This document shows, piece by piece, positions 12,464 through 25,528 of a DNA stretch of 64,000 nucleotides (its first letter is position 1; every line of letters starts with the position of its first letter). The notes beneath the pieces were generated by a model that worked only from the letters and a program-made list of their open reading frames with translations, made no database searches and had not been told where the DNA came from. The translations under genes and the position numbers were made by a program. The stretch is taken from positions 46,254,501 to 46,318,500 of the forward strand of contig OX419761.1 of the NCBI GenBank assembly GCA_948567375.1, in the 5' to 3' direction. The stretch is from Lunularia cruciata. Its lineage: Eukaryota > Streptophyta > Marchantiopsida > Lunulariales > Lunulariaceae.

Positions 12464-14540
12464 GTTTTTTTATATATACACTGTAGGCTTGTTTACCATA
12501 CCAGTGATCAAGTTTTATTCTTGACTGTTTATTTAGGCATGGGTCAGGGTCAGAACCGTCTTTTTTCTAATATACATATATACATGTCTCATGTTTGATG
12601 TATTGCTCATTCTCAGATATGGGACTATCCACTCTCTTCCCTTTTGCCTCAACTCACATTTGATGTTTTGCTTCATGGTTCCCTTGTATGTGTTCTGAAC
12701 AGTTTGTCATTTTCAGTTCCCCCAGAATGGTTTATTTTTGAGTTGTATGTCTTCAATTACAGTTTGTTTCTTACACTACTTCGCATTTCTGTATAACTAT
12801 TCTCTCCCGTTGATCAGGATACATTGATATTACAAGTAGAGTAATAAATAGCATAGCTACTATGATATGAAGCGGTATACTCTATCCAGCCTATTGAGTT
12901 ATAGTGCATCCCTCTCTCATGGAACTAGTTTTGATATACTCTATCCAGTCTACTGAGTTATAGTGCATTCCTCCTGGAGTTAGTCTCCATAACATTTCTG
13001 TTTCAAGCCTTTCACCTGCTCACACAAACTGAATACCCCTACTGTTGTTGTGCTGACATGTGGCACGATCTCACACGTGTGACCATCTCACCCTATGGCT
13101 CTCCCTTCACAGTTCCTGAGGCCTCTCTGAGCACCCCAAGGCCATCCTTCCTGTGGAAACCCTCTCCCCTCTCCTTTGCTTTCTGCCCGTTTAGGTTATA
13201 GTTCTTGCTTAGCTCATAGTGCGTTCTCCCTCATTAGTTCCACCTTTTCATGCATGTTAGTTCTGCTTTATTCTTTGCTCTCTGGCTCTCCGCTTGACAC
13301 TCTTCTAACTTGGCTCATTCCTTTGTCTTCTTCCTAACTCCTCTTGGGTTCTTTGTGGTTTGCTCTCTGGTTTTACTTGATGCTAACCCTAATAGACTTG
13401 GTCCTTGTAGGCATTTTCTAGGGATGTCTCGATTCACTCACACTCTCCTACTTTTGATCTTATTTTCTTCTTTCCCTTGTTCACTATTTTGTTCATGCCT
13501 ACATTCTGCATACGTCCAATTTCTGCTCTTTTGGAACTTTAAGCTCTATTTGTTCATTTATGCAGCCTTCCGTCTTTGTAACCTTCCCCTGGCAGTTTAT
13601 TATTTTGTGTAGCACTGCTGAATGATGGCTGTTTATTACTTCAAGCGGTGCTGTTGGAAGCAACCGAGTTTGCCTTGGCACTCATGAGTTTTAGAGCAGA
13701 AACTCGAGACGAGGAGTACTGACATTTGTTCAGCTACTTCGGCACTGCGTGAGGCACTAATGAAGTTGTTGGTGTTATCGTGGAGGTTTACTATGGCAGC
13801 CTTCTGCTTCCTTCAATTGTTTAGTGTCTCATGACTCCAGTGTCCATCACGCTGGGTATGATATACTTTATATATCCTGTCCTCTTACGCTTCGCTCTAG
13901 TTACACTCTTACATTTAGACCCGTTTCTGCAGCCACAACCTACGAGAATTCTTGTCTGGTTCCACTCCTCCATTCCCCTACTATTTCACTCCCTAGTCCT
14001 TTCACCTTTGATCTCTGACTGCTTCCTGCCTCGACCTCTAATGTTTACTGTGTTCCTCTCCAAATCCATCCCACATTCTTCATCTTCATCCACGCACTGC
14101 ATCCTGGTGTGCTCTTACAGCAAGTCTCCTATTCATCTCGCTTCCTCCACGCACTGCATCCTGGCGGGCTCTTACAACACACAGCACGTATCCTATGCCT
14201 CTCGCTAACGGTTGCATTGCTGCTCTCGGTTTCATTTTTTACTGGCAAACTTTTACATCAAATTTTCTATCCCACGCTCACGTTGGCATTGCTGCTCTCA
14301 ATTTCATGTACTTTACTGTCCATTGACAGTATGGTATTCTCAATTTCTTGCACTTATGCCTTTGCTGCTTGTTACTTTGTTGCACTCAGGCCTTTGACAG
14401 GTTACTTTCAATGCATTTTACATTACAGCTTTAATACTACTCTAGCATTGTGCTTCATGTACATGTTGTTCATAGGATATGTGTACTTCATGAGTTCTGG
14501 ATAACCCGTTCCCATATATATATATATATATATATAAAAA
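12463..14540. repeat. Pyrimidine-rich, possibly LTR-derived tract with tandem repeats
   Basis: The plus strand is rich in C and T and has several short tandem repeats. A unit of about 62 bases containing tatactctatccag and gagttatagtgcat occurs twice at about 12870-12985. A 57-base unit with ccacgcactgcatcctgg occurs twice at 14089-14180. The phrase gcattgctgctctc occurs twice at 14214-14300. A (TA)n tract closes it at 14513-14537. The open frames of up to 131 codons are hydrophobic by-products of the CT bias. The position next to the copia primer site suggests a long LTR, but no outer border or target duplication was found. Confidence 0.35.
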
Positions 14541-17426
14541 TAAATCACGGATAGTCCCTTATCACTGTCATCCGGTTGAACTCAATATTGACTTGCGTGA
14601 CTTCCATGAGTATTGACGACTCAAGATATCTAGTCACTATAATACTTTGCCATAGTAGTGATTGCATATCTAGACAAGTGATTGCCCAGAAACAGCAAGG
14701 AGTTTCATCAGTCACGTTTTGCTCTTGCTCTTGATCAGGCAAGTCACTGATAGCAAGCCAAACATAACAGATTTTATGGGTGTGGCTATATTTACAAGAC
14801 AATCAAAAGGTGTCGTGAAGAAACACCACAGCACAAAAGGAACGGCAGTAATGCTTGGGAGAAATAGCTGATAATGGAAAGGTACACGAGCTAAATCAGC
14901 AAGACATCCAGCGGAGTGTTCAGAATTACGCACCTCAAGCAGAAAGGAGCTGTTAGACGTTTCTATCTCCTGGAATCCTCAGCGTACTGTTGCAAAGCCC
15001 AAGATATACAATATACTCAAAACTGCAGATTTTTCTTTCTTCCTTCTTCTCACCTCGAATCTGGAGCGGATATCTCCAATCTAACTCACGAGGCCATATA
15101 TAAACTCCAAGCTGTGAGCTCCGCCCGGGTAGTGATCCTATTCGCAGCATCCTCACGTGAGTGGTAAGTAAAGCACTTGCCTTTCTCAACTGATGTGAGA
15201 AGGTCAAGTTAATCAGACTGTTGTTCTCCAGATTTCATCTACTGGCCCGTCGAATGAAACGAACTATCAACTAATTTCAGCTACTTTCATAAAAATGTAA
15301 TCACAGTCAGTTAAAAATTTCGATGATAAATATATAAACGGTTCGACTTATACAAATTATATCAAGTTAATTTCCCATCCCCATATTGGACGTAACCCGC
15401 ATGTTATATGTTATATTTTATTCGTATTCTTGTTCAGTTTGGGGTGTCTTCCATCCTTCTTATTATCTGATTTACTTAAAAAAAAATTCGACAAATAATG
15501 AAACCGTAATGGAGGTTGTCGCGTTCCGAGAACTCACATGTCACCTTGGGGTGTTTCTAACTTACAAGCAACGCTATGTATAATCTTATTTATCTCTAAA
15601 AAGATGATTGTAGCCGCACTATATAGAATATATAGGAGTTCCATTTCCATCCATCTATTACTGTTTTTATCTAAGTTCTGGAAGGTTTTAGTCAAAGGAG
15701 AGAGGAACATAATTATCTTTATTTATGTTGCACTCTCATGGAAAAGAGTAGATAGTAGATTGTTTGGATTATGTTCGCTTTCATCTCCCCGTCACTATTG
15801 GTGCTCTTGGTAATTTCTAGATAAAGAATAGATAGAAGAAAGTTTGGATCATGCTCTCCTTCATTTCCTATCAAGTAGTTGTGTGGCAATTTGATCGGGA
15901 GAGCACGTCGGCTCTGGGGATGATGGGTGAGGACGGGATGACGGATAGAATTTCATCTCTCTTTGGGAATGAACAATGATCATGGAAATAGATCACTTAT
16001 GTTTTCACAAGTTCTTTTAGCCCTCTTCATGATGCGTGGGGCTTAACAGATCTTCTCATGATAAACTTGTGATTATATTATGGATTGTAAGACTTGATTT
16101 GGAAACTGGAATTATAATCTAAACATAAACAAAGAGGATTGGGTTTGGACCGGATGTGTGAGGAAAATACGGAGTAGACAATAAAAAATCAATAACCGAT
16201 TTTTCCTAAGATATCGATGGAAGAAGAGATTTATAGTAATATTACTAAAGACTATCTCACTCTCAATCAAGCCATGTTTCCATCATAAGGTAAATGAGGT
16301 TTTCGTCAATTTGTGTTGTTTGAGTGGCAAATTTGAGGGGAGGTAGCCTGTAGAGGAAGTAAGGAGCTTCTTCGTTCCAATGTGGAGTTTTGGAAGCAAC
16401 GAGGATGGGCAGCTAGATTGCGTAGTGAGCTACAGCCTGCTAGAAAAACATGATACTGGAAGCCTCATCGTACAGGATTTTACGATCTGGATTTTGATCT
16501 GGATTCTGGGAATTGAGACAGATAGTATACTTGAGATACATCTTTCAATATTATTGTGGTATTCAATTTTTTTTAGAATAGAATGCCCCCAACAACAAAT
16601 CAGTTGGCAACTGGATCCTATCAACTTAAAGGTTCGACCAAATGGTCAAGTCTCTGAAGGTTCAGTTCCTTGAGCAAGAGTCAATGATATAGATAATATT
16701 TCATGCATGTCATGTAAGAGAAATTTGAGGAATGGGTTGTTAGTGTTTCCATTATTTCGTTTCTTATCCATGGGCTTGGAATCATGTGCTTTAGCAGCTC
16801 TGAAATTACATCAAGCTACTTACTGTCTGTGTCTGATGAGTCAGTCTGTTGCTAAAGAAACAGTTGCCGTCAAAATTGCTGTCCACTAATGCTAGAAATT
16901 GCTGTCCACTAATGTTATCGGGACAGGAATAAAAATTCCTGTCCCGATATATCCAGACAATGGCAAAATATACAGTCACCGATTTACTCCAGAATATACG
17001 TGGCTCACTTCGTCTCCCGGAAGCTACGTCCACGGCAGACACTCGAGTCAATTATTTATTGAAGCATCAAATATATATGCAATTCAATTCGTGATCGTGA
17101 TAGTCACTAGTCAATTTCATCGTCCTGATTACTCTCGACTCAAGGCCTGTCTCGTCCCAGTCCCTGATCGCCTTAGCCGTCAACTAGAAATCACGTCTAT
17201 TCAGTCGCCCGCGTTAGAGACCGAGTTCCTTTTTAAATGGAATAGCAAGACAAACTCACCACACTAAATGTTTACGTATCAGGTTGAAAAACTTGTCTTT
17301 TGAAGCTACAGTGGTCAAACCGGCAATCCGTAGTTTTCAAGGACTAGCAGTCCTTGCAGCTTCTAATTTCTTCACCAGTGAGACAGGTGCTCTTCACTCC
17401 ACGATGGCCGAGAATCAAATAGAAAG
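14541..17426. other. Intergenic DNA without a recognised gene
   Basis: Open frames are short, none longer than 122 codons, and unfamiliar. The only clear structure is the perfect hairpin near 16.9 kb, listed separately. Confidence 0.45.
16916..16949. repeat. Perfect 15-bp hairpin with an AAAA loop
   Basis: TATCGGGACAGGAAT is followed by four A and then its exact reverse complement. Immediately upstream a 19-base phrase ending gctgtccactaatg occurs twice in tandem with a 24-base period (about 16872-16914). There is no coding context. Confidence 0.85.
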
Positions 17427-19815
17427 TTAAAGTCTCTCCTCATCCCAAAGGTCTTCGGGTTTCTTGTAGGGGCTTGTCGAGTCGTTGCATAGAAATAACC
17501 TGTTATGAACCTTGACTGCACAACATCACAGAACTATCGGAAGACGAAAATTGTACGATACAAGTGATGCAGGTGTACGCATGAACGAACGGGTGAAATG
17601 TACCAAGACATAACGAAATAACGTACCTGCTCGAGCTTCTCCAACTCCGACATGTCCTCAGGAGATAGAGAGAAATCGAAAATGTCAAAGTTCTCTTTGA
17701 CACGCTCAGCCTTGGTACTTCTGGGCAAAACACTATTTCCCACTTGGATGCCCCATCGTAGCGACACTTGCGCAGTGGTCTTGCCGCCTTTCTCAGCCAT
17801 CTTCTTTAATGTTGTATGCTCTATCAGATTCACCTCTACTCCAAACGTTCCCCAAGTTCCAAGTGGCGAATAGGGCTGTCAGCATGCAAGTTATGAAGTA
17901 GTATTAAGTTCCATAATAGAATTGGTCAAAAGTTTCCAATCACCACTTGCGGTGATAATGCTGCATCATAAGGGCCATGTGATAAAACTGTGACGTAGAG
18001 TTACGATCTTTCAGTTTGACATTGTTTCTCCAGCCCATTCAAGATAAAGGGGAAAGAATTTGAAGGTTAGGCATCTTCAAAGATCCCTTAGTGTGAAAGT
18101 ATAGCCTTTCAGACTTTGCATTCGGTTCCATTTCCTACCTGCGCTTGAATATAAAGCACAATTGCTCCTCTCGTCAGACGTCATTGTCTATGAGTTGGAA
18201 TTGTGGCAAATTTCCTTTTTATCAGAAAGACGTCAAGCTGCAAAACATATATATTGGAATTAACGGCAGCGCAATGCACAGGATGAAACTGCAGTTAGAG
18301 AGATCTTCCAGAGAAATGAATGTTGTGAGTCTTCAAGAAATCCCGAAGGTTGTCCTGTCGCCACATTGGATGGCATTCAACTTGATTCACAGCTGGGACC
18401 ACTTTCGCGTACTCCAGCATTTCCGTTATCCTTTTGGATGAGAAGTTGCCAACTCCAATGGACTCGTTTTGCCAGCTTCAACCAGCTTCTCCATGGCTTG
18501 CCAAGTTTCCTTAGTATCTTCATGTATTGGCTTGGTCTTGAACATATGTGCTTGTAAAGGCCATGAGATGTCGCTTGTCAAGCTGACAGGCCAGTGGACC
18601 TGGCCGGAATAGCAGGAAGTTAGATAGGCAGCTTGAACGCAGTCTTTTAAGTGAGAAATATATATACATAATTTGCATCAGAGGAACTTCTCGTAGAAGG
18701 GAGCGTTCAATGCACAGACCAGATAAAGGTCAAGGTACTCCAGCTGCAGGTTGCTCAAAGTAACGTTCACAGCTTTGGGAACCTCGTGAGTGCCATGTGA
18801 AGAATTCCTGCCAGAAATGAGCAATGAAGAGACAGGAGTAGCAAAATTTTGGAAAACAACGCACATGTTCAGAATTACTTGAAGAGGACCGAAATGTATC
18901 GACCCTGAAAAATTTCAAAGGAACGAGCACAGAGATCTAGCATGAAGCTGAGAGACACACCAGAGCTTTGAAGTAATCCATAAATCCTCCCTCTTGACAA
19001 AGCCTTCTTTGAAGAGTTTCTGTAGACAGTCACCAATCTACTTGGACAGCATACTCAGTTGATAGTATAGATACTCTCCGTTCCTTATAAAACTTTTAAC
19101 GAGAACTGGATCTCCTCTTCCTTGGCGTATTCAGTGAAATTCGACACATCTCCAAGCAAGCTCCAAAATCATAACGATAATGATATCCATGTGATTATGC
19201 ACCTCTTTCTCGTTGCCGTACACGTGAGCATAATCAATATGGCGATATCCCACCTGGACAGAAATCATGCGCAATGCTATTAATCTTACGATGGAAAAAT
19301 CATATGTCCTCAAACAGGTACAATATTCAAATGAGAACTGCTTTAAATGCATCCCCATCTGCTATAAATTCATTTGCTAAAGCTGTTCTACTTTGATTAA
19401 ACAGTGTAAGTCATGTGCCGGATATGACATGAATTTACTTCCCGTCGGTAGTTGCAATTTTGCTGGTTGACATCCTGACAGCCTTCTCTATTACTTCGCT
19501 TTCATCCATCGCTCATGCTGGTATGCTCATTACTACAGCATTTAGCATAATAGCCAAATGCTACAGTAATAAGAAGTCAAGGAGAGAGGTAAATACCTGG
19601 ATAGCGGCCTCTACAGCCGCTGCAACAACACCGGGTGCAGCCTGCCCAGTACCTAATGTGGGTGCAGCCTGCCAAGTACCTAATCCGACGACTGGCATTC
19701 TGTGGCCCGTATTCAGCGTAATGTGGGTAGGAGCTTCGTCAACTGAACCCTCAACGGCTTCTTGTATCTCGAAACCTGAACCTGTTTTCAGCAAAACAAA
19801 ACTTCGAGAACACAT
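17427..19815 (-). pseudogene. Aldo-keto reductase, seven exons, two one-base lesions
   Basis: Exons read from high to low coordinates: 19597-19815, 19203-19253, 18961-19037, 18720-18807, about 18311-18600, 17627-17875 and about 17427-17510 (stop TAA at 17427-17429). Phases agree for the first five. The product is an NADPH-dependent aldo-keto reductase of the plant aldose-reductase-like group, normally cytosolic and reducing aldehydes. The catalytic Asp and Tyr (GYRHIDYAHVYGN), Lys (WITSKLW) and His (VHWP) are all present. Exon 1 has a 9-residue in-frame tandem duplication. Exon 5 has a one-base loss near 18,458-18,470 between EAGKT and SIGVGNFSS. Its end reads TCTGGAAGA where a GT donor is expected. 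It is therefore a recent pseudogene, or the two lesions are sequence errors. Confidence 0.7.
19635..19688 (-). repeat. 27-bp tandem duplication inside reductase exon 1
   Basis: Two copies of a 27-bp unit (gggtgcagcctgcc, then a/cagtacctaat) lie in tandem and in frame. They encode GTWQAAPTL and GTGQAAPGV in the N-terminal glycine-rich strand-loop of the reductase. The copies differ at a few bases. Family members normally have one unit here. Confidence 0.75.
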
Positions 19816-21089
19816 AATTTTGCCCAGAATATGTATCTGAAATGGTTTCAGTAATTTTTGAGTAATACGGGCAGTGAGATGGAAAATGTGAAAAGCTGAC
19901 AGTTGACATAGATATCGATCTTTACTGCCAACTTTAGTACTCTCTCTACTGCCACTTCAAAGAAGTAACAAAAGAGGAAAATTTAGACACAACGCATGCA
20001 GAAGATGACAATGAGCAGAGAACATGAAGACCAGCTTTGCCGGAGGGTAGGAGTGGCGGCGGAAACGTAGACACGAGTTCGACGAGAACATATGAATTTC
20101 AACTGGTTTACGAGTATGAGTTGTGAATGACCAACAGAGGAAAGGAACGAAAGTAAATACAAAGAACTCTGATTGTGCACAGGAGTAAACACCAGAAGAG
20201 GGTAGGACGGATACGAACAAGAAAATATACGAATAAATGGAAGTCTTGATTGACGTTTCCACGACAAGAACACAGGTCACTGAAGATTCAACTCTCCGAA
20301 CACGATAAGGTTCATGCATTACGACATTGTAGTCTCCTGTGTAGTGTGAATGTACCACGATGGAAGTTAGACAGGATACAACATGCTTGATAAGAGCTAG
20401 AGATGGAATTGGATAAATCCGAGCAGTAGGTGGATGGTTTCTCTCATTTTGAGAGATTTCTCTGGCATGCTGACGGATTGAGGAGAAGAATCGCAAATTA
20501 AAACCATCAGAAAATCCAATCGACAATAGTTACCAAGTTTGCGCTAAAATTCCACATGGAACTACAAGAACAAGACACAACCAAATCGCAATGAAAAAAT
20601 GACAATAATGAAAACGCAACTCGGCATGCCAGTTTCCCCACGAAACAAAGCTGAAGTTCCAGACTTCGCCTTCCGATTTTTACCCCACTGTCTAAATCAG
20701 GCGAAGAAATAGTCGAAGCTCACTTCACTTCACAGATGCAAACAGCGAACCCAACTTGCACGTACCAAAGAATCGCTGAACAGAAGCTGCAGCAGGAGGA
20801 GAAGAACCTGAGGCGGAAGACAGATATACGTCTCGCAGAATTTGCCAATTCAGTAACCTGTGGCCCAAGAGAATCGCTTCTTATACTCACGTTACTCACC
20901 AGGAAACAGATCGAGCCGAACTAATTGGCTTGCCAGGACAAGCCAATTTTGTCTCTCACTCATGCGGGAGCAACCAGTGTTCACAAGCGTTTTGTTTCCT
21001 TTCTTTCGCAGTAGAACGGAATCCGAAAATTAGTCCCAAAATACTCGTGGATAGTTGAGAACATCACTAACTCAGGTATATGTCCGTCT
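19816..21089. other. Upstream region of the reductase, no gene recognised
   Basis: It contains the presumed promoter of the minus-strand reductase. A 189-codon minus-strand open frame at 19957-20526 is rich in Ser, Phe, His and Leu and matches no family I know. It is probably chance. Confidence 0.4.
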
Positions 21090-21720
21090 TTAATGAATAC
21101 ACTCATGGCTCAGAAGAAGAATGGAGGAAGCTACGATGTGATTCAAAAGAAAACAAACATTTCACAACCAAGGACGAGAATAAGTTTCAACAAGTGCGAA
21201 AAGAAGGGACATTGGACAAGAGAATATAGAGGCGAGCAAAAACTCTCAAGAAGAGAGCACCACAATATGGTTAATCTTAGAACTCAAGCAAATACTCTAA
21301 CAACACAAATGCAATTGCGCGAGTTTTAGCACTACCACACTCTATCAATAAGCATCTAGACAATGATATTTGATATGTTGATGGAAGAGCTTCAGAGCAC
21401 ATGACAGACGAGAGTGGTTCCAAAATTTCAAGAAGATTTAAGAAGGGACCTGGCCCATGTACATTGTTGATGATCATAAATTTTGGGTTGCTTGAGTGGA
21501 AGACATTCCAATGTCTTGTAAAATTGGTACAAGAAGGAAAAACAAAAGAATCATTAAAGGAGTTGTCTATGTCCGAGAGTTGAAGTGCAACCTATTCAAC
21601 GTTGGTCAAGCAGGAGACAAAGGTATCCAAACCACCTACACCAAAAAGGGTTGCTCCCTGAGATGGAGCAGTGGTGATGAAGGATGTTTGCAATTCAAAG
21701 CTCTATCAACTTTGGATTAG
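21090..21720 (+). mobile_element. Ty1/copia gag-protease remnant
   Basis: A CCHC knuckle remnant (FNKCEKKGHWTREY, last Cys replaced by Tyr) is followed in shifting frames by a protease-like segment VDGRASEHMTD, where DSGASEHMT is expected. After that comes a typical copia spacer with ELKCNLFNVGQAGDKG. Frames change at least once, the Asp of the protease is displaced, and no integrase or RT follows. It is a dead fragment on the strand opposite to the copia piece at 12 kb. Confidence 0.6.
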
Positions 21721-22299
21721 AGTGACCAAGAAAAGTGACATTTCCTAAACAAACTCTATTGTTGCAACTGTTCAGGGAAAATTAGAAACTAGAAAAGTAA
21801 AACTATTGTCAAAAGTTAAATATTGCACTTTGCTACCAGAGATTTAATATTTCAATCTTGCTTATATTAGGAAGATGGAGAAAGAAGGACAAATGGAGTA
21901 AACAAAAACCTGATACGATGAAATTAGAAATCTTTTTATTGAATATATTCTTTTAGAATTACTACGATGATTTTTTCCACTTTTGCTAGGATTGGTAAAA
22001 TTTAGAGGATTATAAGTTATAATACTATGCAAGTATATGAGTATGCGACAGTTTTAGATTCAAATTTTTTGATGTCAACTAATAAACTAACAAGAAGCGG
22101 GAAATTTAGAGGATGATAGTCATAGAATTATACGGATAGATAAGTATGTGACCAAAACATTTATAAATTTAGTTTTGATATCTATCAAGAAATCAAGAAC
22201 ACTAACACTGTTAAACTTTTGTCAACAACCCGTTAAAACTCTAAATTTTTGGGATATAAATTATCGGATTTGAACCAATGACTTATAGAAGTGACTGTG
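21721..22299. other. AT-rich spacer
   Basis: Nothing is recognised here. It lies between the copia remnant and the LINE-family repeat. Confidence 0.4.
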
Positions 22300-25200
22300 A
22301 AGAATAGCAAGAAGGATGGGAAAGCCCCATCAAGCCGTACATGGATAATGGTAAAAGGTGACTATGTAGAAGAAGAGAGGGCAATCACAAAGAACACAAG
22401 AAGGACCGGAAGACCCCCTCAAGCCCTACAAAGGAGAGACAAAAGAGGTAGAATGGGACTGGGCCCCAATACTATTGATATGAGAAATCTGCCCTACCAC
22501 ACCTAAGATAGTTGAGCTATGCAAGTCATAAGGTCTACAAACTACTTGAGCATCCAAAGAAGCATCACCTAGAGTGATTGCTCTCCTATGGGTTGCACCA
22601 GCCAATGCTCTTAGTAGAGCAATGTGCACATACTATCTAAAATATATTACAAAGTATGAGAGTGAGAGTGGTACCCCTAGCATCTAATGTGATAAACTCT
22701 CATGCACTCCTTGAAAAATGTTTCAAATGCCATGTCCAGCACTCCATACAACTCCAAGGCTAGAGGAACAAAGAGGTGACCTTGCTACATACCCCTGTAC
22801 TTGGAGACCTTACGTGTTGTTGCTTTGCTCACCGCCCATCCAAGAGGATGAATAATCATTCCCTCCAAAACTAAATCATGCATAGGATCTATAACCACAA
22901 AATTTGCCACTATTAGTTGATCATCTTGGTCCAAGTATAAGTCCCCTCTAACATGTGTCATCTGCAAAAAAATATGAATGCTCCCTCCAAGCAAGGTATC
23001 CACTCTCTTATACCATAGCAAACACTATATCTCTGATGGGAGATCAATATTCCATGTCCTCCATAAGGACACCATGTCATATGGACCGCTGTTGCATCTA
23101 GTGTAGAACCACACTCACAAGTGAGTAACACAGATGCAGATGGGTTGACCAAACCTAGGCAAAACCTCATTGTTGTAGAGAAGTGGCTCGTGCAAGTCAG
23201 AATGCCTTAATGCATGGTTGAGCTAGGATCCAAGAGCCTGCACATTTGCCAAAACAAGAGCAAAGATATGATCTAGTGGTCCGAGGAATGGATGAGTCAA
23301 CTAGGAGAGAATGTAGCATATGTTAACATTATCACTCCATAAAGGAAGATTGCAAACCTCTGCTCCAATCTGATGGTAGTGAAGGAAAGGATGGAAATTT
23401 TTCATGTGCCCATGGAGATAGACTATCTCCACAAAGAGAGAAGGATCCCTCTTCCACCTCAATTACATAAGTCTCCAAAATTGGCCTATCAAGAACCACA
23501 AAATGGGAGGAAATTAGGGATGCTAAGAGAGCACAACTACCCAAAAATGTTATAGGTGCAATCTCCTCCATGGATAACAGGCCTACCCCTCTGCACAAGA
23601 TTGGTAGAAATGTTTTTCTAAATGCTAAATCCTCCATCACACACTCAAATGTTCCTGGTCCAATGATATCACCAAAGACTTCCATAATCCTCCTATCAAA
23701 AGCTTTCAAATATGACAAGAAAGTCAAAGAAGGAAGAACCATGCAGAGAAGGTAAGTTGGTCAATGGGAAATACTAGAGGAGATTATACCAAATGCCACC
23801 TTCAGATCTCCTAGTAGAAGAAGATCATCCATATGGAGAATAATTTTTTGCAAAGGCAACATCTAAGAAGCATGTGACAAAATCCTCAGATCCTACTAAC
23901 ACTCAAAGAATATATAGTCCATGTGCAGATATAACACACACCTTTGGAAACTCAAGGTGGGGAAGGATACTTGAAGGGGACCATGCTTTGTACTTTGACA
24001 CCTTGACTCTCAAGCCTACAAGATGTAGTTTGGTAGTCAAGTGTTCAAAGGCCTGCCTAATTTGATCTACAAAGCCCACAATGTGTATTGTCTACTAAGG
24101 AGGGGAATACACAACCTGGCATACGTAAAGTAATAGATAAGATAGCTCTAAAGTGAGCCATGGCAAACAAAGGTCTCCTTGAAGGATCTTCCTATCATGT
24201 ACCAACAATTGATTCCAAGATGGTGACTCCCTCATGTGACCACCCATGCTGGTAGTAAAGGAAAACTAGAGAACCATAGAATAATTGCATAAAGGAAATA
24301 AGACTTGCCAAGGATCCACTGGCCTTCCTAAGCTCTCTAAAGATGGATGCTCGAGAGATGCTATTAAAATCATTCTCAACGTCTACCTATAGGACAATCC
24401 TCTCTGCATGGATATCTAGGAATACCCTGATGCCTAAAGAAATTGCCTCACAACATCCTGGTGTAGCTACTCCAAATTGATGTGGATTGAGGTCCTCTTG
24501 GAAGTGAGATCAATGTTGAAGGACAATCGTATGGCTAACCAAGTACAAAAAGATCTCTCCTATAGAAATTGGTCTAATGCTCCCCATGCCCTTCTCCATC
24601 ACAAGAAGTCAACTAGACCCTAACACTTGACTAATTGATATAGGAATATTTTCCCTTGCTACTATTGTAGCCACCTAAGATAGCTCGATAATCCACTAGA
24701 AGGGTCATCTGCCTGAAACCAATCTCCAAGATGTTCATATACCATCCCTAACAAACCTCTTGAAGAGATGCAAGGGATTATGCACAATGCTTGTGCAAAA
24801 AGTGACCTATCAAAACATAAAAGTTGCTCATTCTGATAATCTAAGACCTCTAATGACACTCCTTCTCCTACCATAGGATGTAATGAGTGTAGGGAAGAGA
24901 TAGTCTCATCAATGGGACTAGCCAAAGACAAAGGATGTAGCGCTTTTGCTGCTCTTCTAAACTCTCATGCATGACCTAATGTCCTACATCATCATAATTG
25001 AGTGGGCTCTACGGTATCCTTTGGTAGAATCTATCTCCTAAAATATACAACCCTAACCAACTCCACATGTAGGGTAGCCCAATCTCCCACTTGGAATCAA
25101 AAAATCTAAGAGTCATCTCTCTATGCCCCACACGTCCACTTCTAGCATAACAAAGGCACCATCAAGGAGTAAGAGGAATAAGAACCATGGTAAGTCTTCC

Positions 25201-25440
25201 AAGGAATCATGTGCAAAACAATCAAGTGGTAAGCAAAAAGCTTGTCTAGCTTCATCATAGAGTGTATGGGGTAACCTATGGAATAGACGTGGACATGGAA
25301 AGCTAGTCTTGAATAACCCCAAAATACAACCTACTTGAGATGCTAACCACTCCAACGACTAGATTGATATCCCTAGAACAATCAACAAAGGGATGCGAGA
25401 AGCATGCTTAATCCCAATATCACCATTGTTGATGTGGTTG
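22300..25440 (-). mobile_element. Degenerate non-LTR (LINE-type) retrotransposon
   Basis: Reading the minus strand from high to low coordinates, broken frames keep the order of a LINE-type polyprotein. An RT segment DVENDFNSIS lies near 24361-24400. A remnant of the catalytic ADD box (LVDNTH) lies near 24080-24105. A segment with RGVGLLSMEEIAPITFLGS lies at 23332-23742. A Cys/His motif with CECGSTLD and HMTWCPYGGH lies at about 23040-23125. A terminal segment SKATTRKVSKYRGMQQGHL with LALELYG lies near 22740-22860. The 3' tail at 22300-22580 contains the ggactgggcccc word found in other copies in the window. Stops and frame changes are numerous. The upstream frame at 25113-25355 is probably part of the same element. 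Confidence 0.6.
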
Positions 25441-25528
25441 TTTGCCTCATATGAGCACCCCAAGTGGTCCAATCATAGTCCTTGTGCATCCTTCCCACAT
25501 GGGACTTTACTCCTTGCAAGGTAAACAT

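Noticed and set aside
13310-14504. Overlapping hydrophobic open frames that look like membrane proteins
   Set aside because: They are produced by CT-rich tandem repeats (Leu, Ser, Phe codons) in several frames at once.
19957-20526. 189-codon minus-strand open frame upstream of the reductase
   Set aside because: Ser/Phe/His-rich sequence without any known motif; lies where the reductase promoter should be.
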